A stretch of 64,000 bases of DNA from Allochromatium humboldtianum (lineage in GTDB: Bacteria; Pseudomonadota; Gammaproteobacteria; Chromatiales; Chromatiaceae): positions 150,238-214,237 of the forward strand of contig NZ_JABZEO010000008.1 in NCBI RefSeq assembly GCF_013385175.1, given 5' to 3'. Positions within the stretch are counted from its first letter, which is position 1. Each line of letters begins with the position of its first letter. Made by a program: the position numbers and the translations under genes. Positions 61,061 to 64,000 of this stretch are shown here, in pieces. The notes beneath the pieces were generated by a model. The model had not been told where the DNA came from and made no database searches. It worked only from the letters and a program-made list of their open reading frames with translations.

Positions 61061-61975
61061 TCACCAAGGCCGTTCGAGGCGCCGAAACTCCCGCCACCGC
61101 TCCTCGAAGCCTTTCAGGAGATCGTAGGCTTGATGGGTGCGCCAGCCGATCAGGGCGCCCGAATAGCGGATGACCTCGACATCGGATTCATCCGCGAGCA
61201 GCTCGGCGAGCAGATCGGACATGACCGCCACGTCGTTGAGTACGCCCAGTAGATCCTGGAGTCCTTTCAGGCGACTGATGAAGTCGTCGAGACCCGGAAC
61301 GATGGGGGCAAAGAACTCGGCGGCATACCGCAGTTTCTTGCATTCGATGCGCAACAGATGCATCTGCTCCGGATCGCTCCGATCCATTCCCAGACCCGCC
61401 TCCAGCACATGGCGCATGAGACGATCCAGCCGCTTGCGCGCGTATTGCACGATCGGTCGTTCGAGCGTGCGACGCTCCTGCCGTGACAACTCGGCCCGAT
61501 TCCAGGCGGCCTGTCCGAACCAGTCGGGAAAGTCGAGCTTGAAGGTCATATAGCGCTCGCTGTCGAGCATCGCGCGCACCGGCTCATAGGCCGCTGCCCG
61601 GCGCCGTTCGGCGAGCGCCGCCAGATGCGCGCCGCCGGACAGCGGCAGCCGGTTGCGAATGGCCGCCAGACCCTCATCGATGAGGACGTCGAGATCCCGT
61701 GCCGGACCGAGCTGGTTAGCGATCCAGCGCAGTTCATCGCTCCAGGGTTGGCTGACGGTCTTGGGCACCGCCGTGCGGAAGGCCGACAGCGCGGCGCGCA
61801 TCCGTCGCGAGCTGACCCGCATCTGGTGCACGCCCTCGGTGTCGTCCCAGGAGCGGGCCTGCTCCTCCCACGACAGCATGGCCTGGAAATCGTGGCACAG
61901 GATCTCGGCCAGCGCCTCGCTCACCGTCAGACCCGTATGCACGGGGGCCGGTTTTTCGCTCTTGCGCCTGTTCAT
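61061..61975 (-). CDS. CHAD domain protein
   Basis: A 304-residue helical protein with the CHAD signature of repeated conserved histidines and basic residues: VHQMRVSSRRMRAALSAFRTA, LGPARDLDVLIDEGL and LLRIECKKLRYAAEFF. CHAD domains bind inorganic polyphosphate through these residues and are often found near polyphosphate granules. It starts with GGGAG upstream and lies 28 bases after the chemoreceptor gene on the same strand. Confidence 0.92.
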   Translation of the reverse strand: MNRRKSEKPAPVHTGLTVSEALAEILCHDFQAMLSWEEQARSWDDTEGVHQMRVSSRRMRAALSAFRTAVPKTVSQPWSDELRWIANQLGPARDLDVLIDEGLAAIRNRLPLSGGAHLAALAERRRAAAYEPVRAMLDSERYMTFKLDFPDWFGQAAWNRAELSRQERRTLERPIVQYARKRLDRLMRHVLEAGLGMDRSDPEQMHLLRIECKKLRYAAEFFAPIVPGLDDFISRLKGLQDLLGVLNDVAVMSDLLAELLADESDVEVIRYSGALIGWRTHQAYDLLKGFEERWREFRRLERPW

Positions 61976-62003
61976 GGAATCTCCCGTCGTTCACGCATCG
62001 CCA

Positions 62004-63872
62004 TCAGTTGAGCCGGAAGTAGGCCACTTGCTCGCGCAGTGTATGCGAGAGACCGCTCAGATGCTCGCCCTGCCCGAATCCCGACTCAGCCGCCTCCGCA
62101 TGATCCTGCGCCAGGGTCGCGATTTGATTGATGGCCACGGCGATCTCCTCGGCCATGCGGCTCTGTTCCTCGGCGGCGCCGGCGATCTGATGGGTCATGT
62201 CGGTCAGGATCGACACGGACTCGGAAAAGGCATCCAGGTTCTGAACCGCCTGACCATAGTGATCGATGCTTTGTCGGGCGCGGTCACGATTGGCATGGAT
62301 GACCTCGACAGCCGCACTGGAACTACTGCGTAGCGCGCCGATCAGGGCTTCGATCTCCTCGATCGAATGCTGGGTGCGTTGCGCGAGCTGACGCACCTCG
62401 TCGGCGACCACGGCGAAGCCGCGACCATGCTCACCGGCGCGCGCCGCCTCGATCGAGGCATTCAGCGCCAGCAGGTTGGTCTGGCCGGCGATCTCGCGGA
62501 TCACACCGAGCACGTTGCCGACCGACTGGCTGCGATCGGCCAGACTCAGAACCACCTCGGCGGCCTGGTCGATCTCATGGGCCAGGGCTTCGATCACTTG
62601 TGTGGTCTGATCGAGAATCCGGCGACTGTGCTCGATGCGCCGGCGAGCGTCGCTGGTGGCGTCGACCGCGCAACTGGTGTGGTTGGCGACCTCCTGCGCC
62701 GCCTTGGCCAGCTCAGTGACCGCGTGATCCACATGGCCGGTCTCGGCTTTCTGGCGGTCGAACTGGATCTTGCTGGTCTCGGCCAGACGCACCATGCGCC
62801 CGGCCGAATCATGCAGATCGCCGCTGGCCACATGCAGATGCCCGATGATGTGACGCAGGCGCTCGGCCATGCTCTGCAGGGCACGCATCAATTTGCCGAC
62901 CTCGTCCCGGCGTCTGGTGTCGAAGGAGACGTTCAGATCGCCCTCGGCCAGCGTGGACACCGTGTCGATGGCGGCGTATAGGGGGCGCAGGGCATGGCGC
63001 ATATAGTAGAACAGGCCCAGGGACGCCAGAATCAGCAGCAGGGCGACCCCGCTATAGGCGATGAGCTCGAAGCGACGCTGTTCAAGATGCACAGCCGTAT
63101 CGTCGGCGACGCTGACCAGATGCGCCAGCGGCCGTCCGTCGACGCCGGGCAGCGGCAGCAGCGTGGCGGTATAGGTGGCTGTATCGACGGTTCGGGTCTG
63201 GCGCTCGATCTGGCCCAATGTCGGCCAAGTCAAGCCCAGACGTTCGAGGAGTTCAGGGCGGGTGCCCTCGAACAGTGCGCCTTCGGCGCTGACCACATAG
63301 ACCTCGGCGCCCTGGATGCCCTTGAACCGTTCCAGGACCGTGCTCAGTGATTTCTGGAACACGACCGTACCAATAGGGTCATGGCGTACCAGCAGCCTGA
63401 ACACCAGCAGAGCGGCGGGCTCACCCCGAGCGTCATGCCCGAGGCCATGCCTTGGCTGGTCGTCGTCGGCCACGGCCTCGACCAGAGCTCGTAAATCATT
63501 GGAGACCGCCGAGGCGTCGTCGCCATACAGCAGTTCGCCGTTGACGCCGAACACGGCGAGCCGATCGAAATAGCCCTGTTCGCCGACCAGATTGACCAGG
63601 GACTCGACAGCCTGACGTGCCGTCTCGGCATCGCCGCTCCTGAGTGCCTGCCGCAGTGCGAAGTCGCGCTCGAAGTCGACCATGCCCGTGTTCATGTGTT
63701 CGAACAGGCGTTCCAGACTTTGATCCCAGACCAGAGTACGGCCTGAGGCGGCTTCCTGAGTCAGGCGTTGTTCGAGTCGGAGGTTGCCGGCATGAGCGAC
63801 CAGGATCAGGGCGGCGGCGACCGTCAGAGTGACGAGGATCGCTGCGAGGGTAACACTTTTTCGGATAGTCAT
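62004..63872 (-). CDS. Methyl-accepting chemotaxis protein
   Basis: A 622-residue chemoreceptor. A signal-anchor helix ([20 protein letters not shown]), a periplasmic sensor of about 240 residues of uncertain type, a second helix ([23 protein letters not shown]), HAMP ([21 protein letters not shown]) and a signalling hairpin with the tip [20 protein letters not shown]. The periplasmic region resembles a single large Cache-like or helical domain ([20 protein letters not shown]). It lies upstream of the CHAD gene. Confidence 0.92.
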   Translation of the reverse strand: MTIRKSVTLAAILVTLTVAAALILVAHAGNLRLEQRLTQEAASGRTLVWDQSLERLFEHMNTGMVDFERDFALRQALRSGDAETARQAVESLVNLVGEQGYFDRLAVFGVNGELLYGDDASAVSNDLRALVEAVADDDQPRHGLGHDARGEPAALLVFRLLVRHDPIGTVVFQKSLSTVLERFKGIQGAEVYVVSAEGALFEGTRPELLERLGLTWPTLGQIERQTRTVDTATYTATLLPLPGVDGRPLAHLVSVADDTAVHLEQRRFELIAYSGVALLLILASLGLFYYMRHALRPLYAAIDTVSTLAEGDLNVSFDTRRRDEVGKLMRALQSMAERLRHIIGHLHVASGDLHDSAGRMVRLAETSKIQFDRQKAETGHVDHAVTELAKAAQEVANHTSCAVDATSDARRRIEHSRRILDQTTQVIEALAHEIDQAAEVVLSLADRSQSVGNVLGVIREIAGQTNLLALNASIEAARAGEHGRGFAVVADEVRQLAQRTQHSIEEIEALIGALRSSSSAAVEVIHANRDRARQSIDHYGQAVQNLDAFSESVSILTDMTHQIAGAAEEQSRMAEEIAVAINQIATLAQDHAEAAESGFGQGEHLSGLSHTLREQVAYFRLN

Positions 63873-64000
63873 GAGTCGCTCGGCGTCTCGGTGGCCGATG
63901 GAGAGGGAGGCGCGATGGATGCAACAGCTGGGCGGTTGGAGGGCTGCATTACAGCAGACCCATGTGACCGGCTGATGACGACTGAGGACGGGGCAGAACC
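63873..64000. other. Upstream region of the chemoreceptor, no gene seen
   Basis: The last 128 bases hold no recognisable gene or signal. Confidence 0.5.

Overview
The window is a GC-rich stretch of a gammaproteobacterial chromosome, most likely from a purple sulfur bacterium of the Chromatiaceae. The strongest pointer is a fused photoactive yellow protein / bacteriophytochrome / GGDEF-EAL sensor beside its p-coumarate:CoA ligase, an arrangement I know from Thermochromatium and Rhodospirillum relatives. The housekeeping neighbourhoods (recC/recB/recD, coaBC-dut, glnA-ntrBC, glyQS, gyrB) fit the same assignment. No rRNA, tRNA, CRISPR array or insertion sequence was found.

Layout. 1-4024: surface polysaccharide genes (membrane protein fragment, two related GT4 glycosyltransferases, an O-antigen ligase). 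4299-10842: a tight four-gene operon, namely a LuxE-like acyl-protein synthetase, a LuxC reductase fused to an adenylating ligase, a second PaaK-like ligase, and a degenerate RsbW-type ATPase fused to a GNAT acetyltransferase. I know of no described pathway with this make-up, and it is the best candidate here for a new system. 10909-25438: recC, recB and recD, with recC and recB separated by about 4.9 kb of foreign-looking, AT-richer DNA. That insert holds a MazE/MazF toxin-antitoxin pair with a perfect palindromic operator, then four integron-like gene cassettes, each ending in an attC-like site and all read on the minus strand, then a decayed tyrosine recombinase fragment in the place and orientation expected of an integrase.

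25556-33551: cytochrome b561, a 3-hydroxyisobutyrate dehydrogenase-like reductase, aroE, then hemB-pcl-ppd, an apparent operon combining tetrapyrrole synthesis, chromophore activation and the dual-chromophore photoreceptor. 33869-42144: a DEAD-box helicase and RRM protein, the hybrid-cluster protein Hcp with an FNR-like box, an arylsulfotransferase, a histidine-kinase remnant, radC, coaBC and dut. 42166-50556: a chemoreceptor, argB, and the nitrogen-regulation set glnA, DUF4124, ntrB and ntrC behind a likely sigma-54 promoter. 51036-63872: a cation diffusion facilitator, glyQ-glyS-gmhB-plsC, gyrB carrying a 570-residue intein with LAGLIDADG blocks and a helix-turn-helix, a CHAD protein and a second chemoreceptor.

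Several genes start at TTG with a strong Shine-Dalgarno sequence, so gene starts chosen on ATG alone would be wrong here. All family calls come from reading motifs in the translated sequence; no database search was possible.
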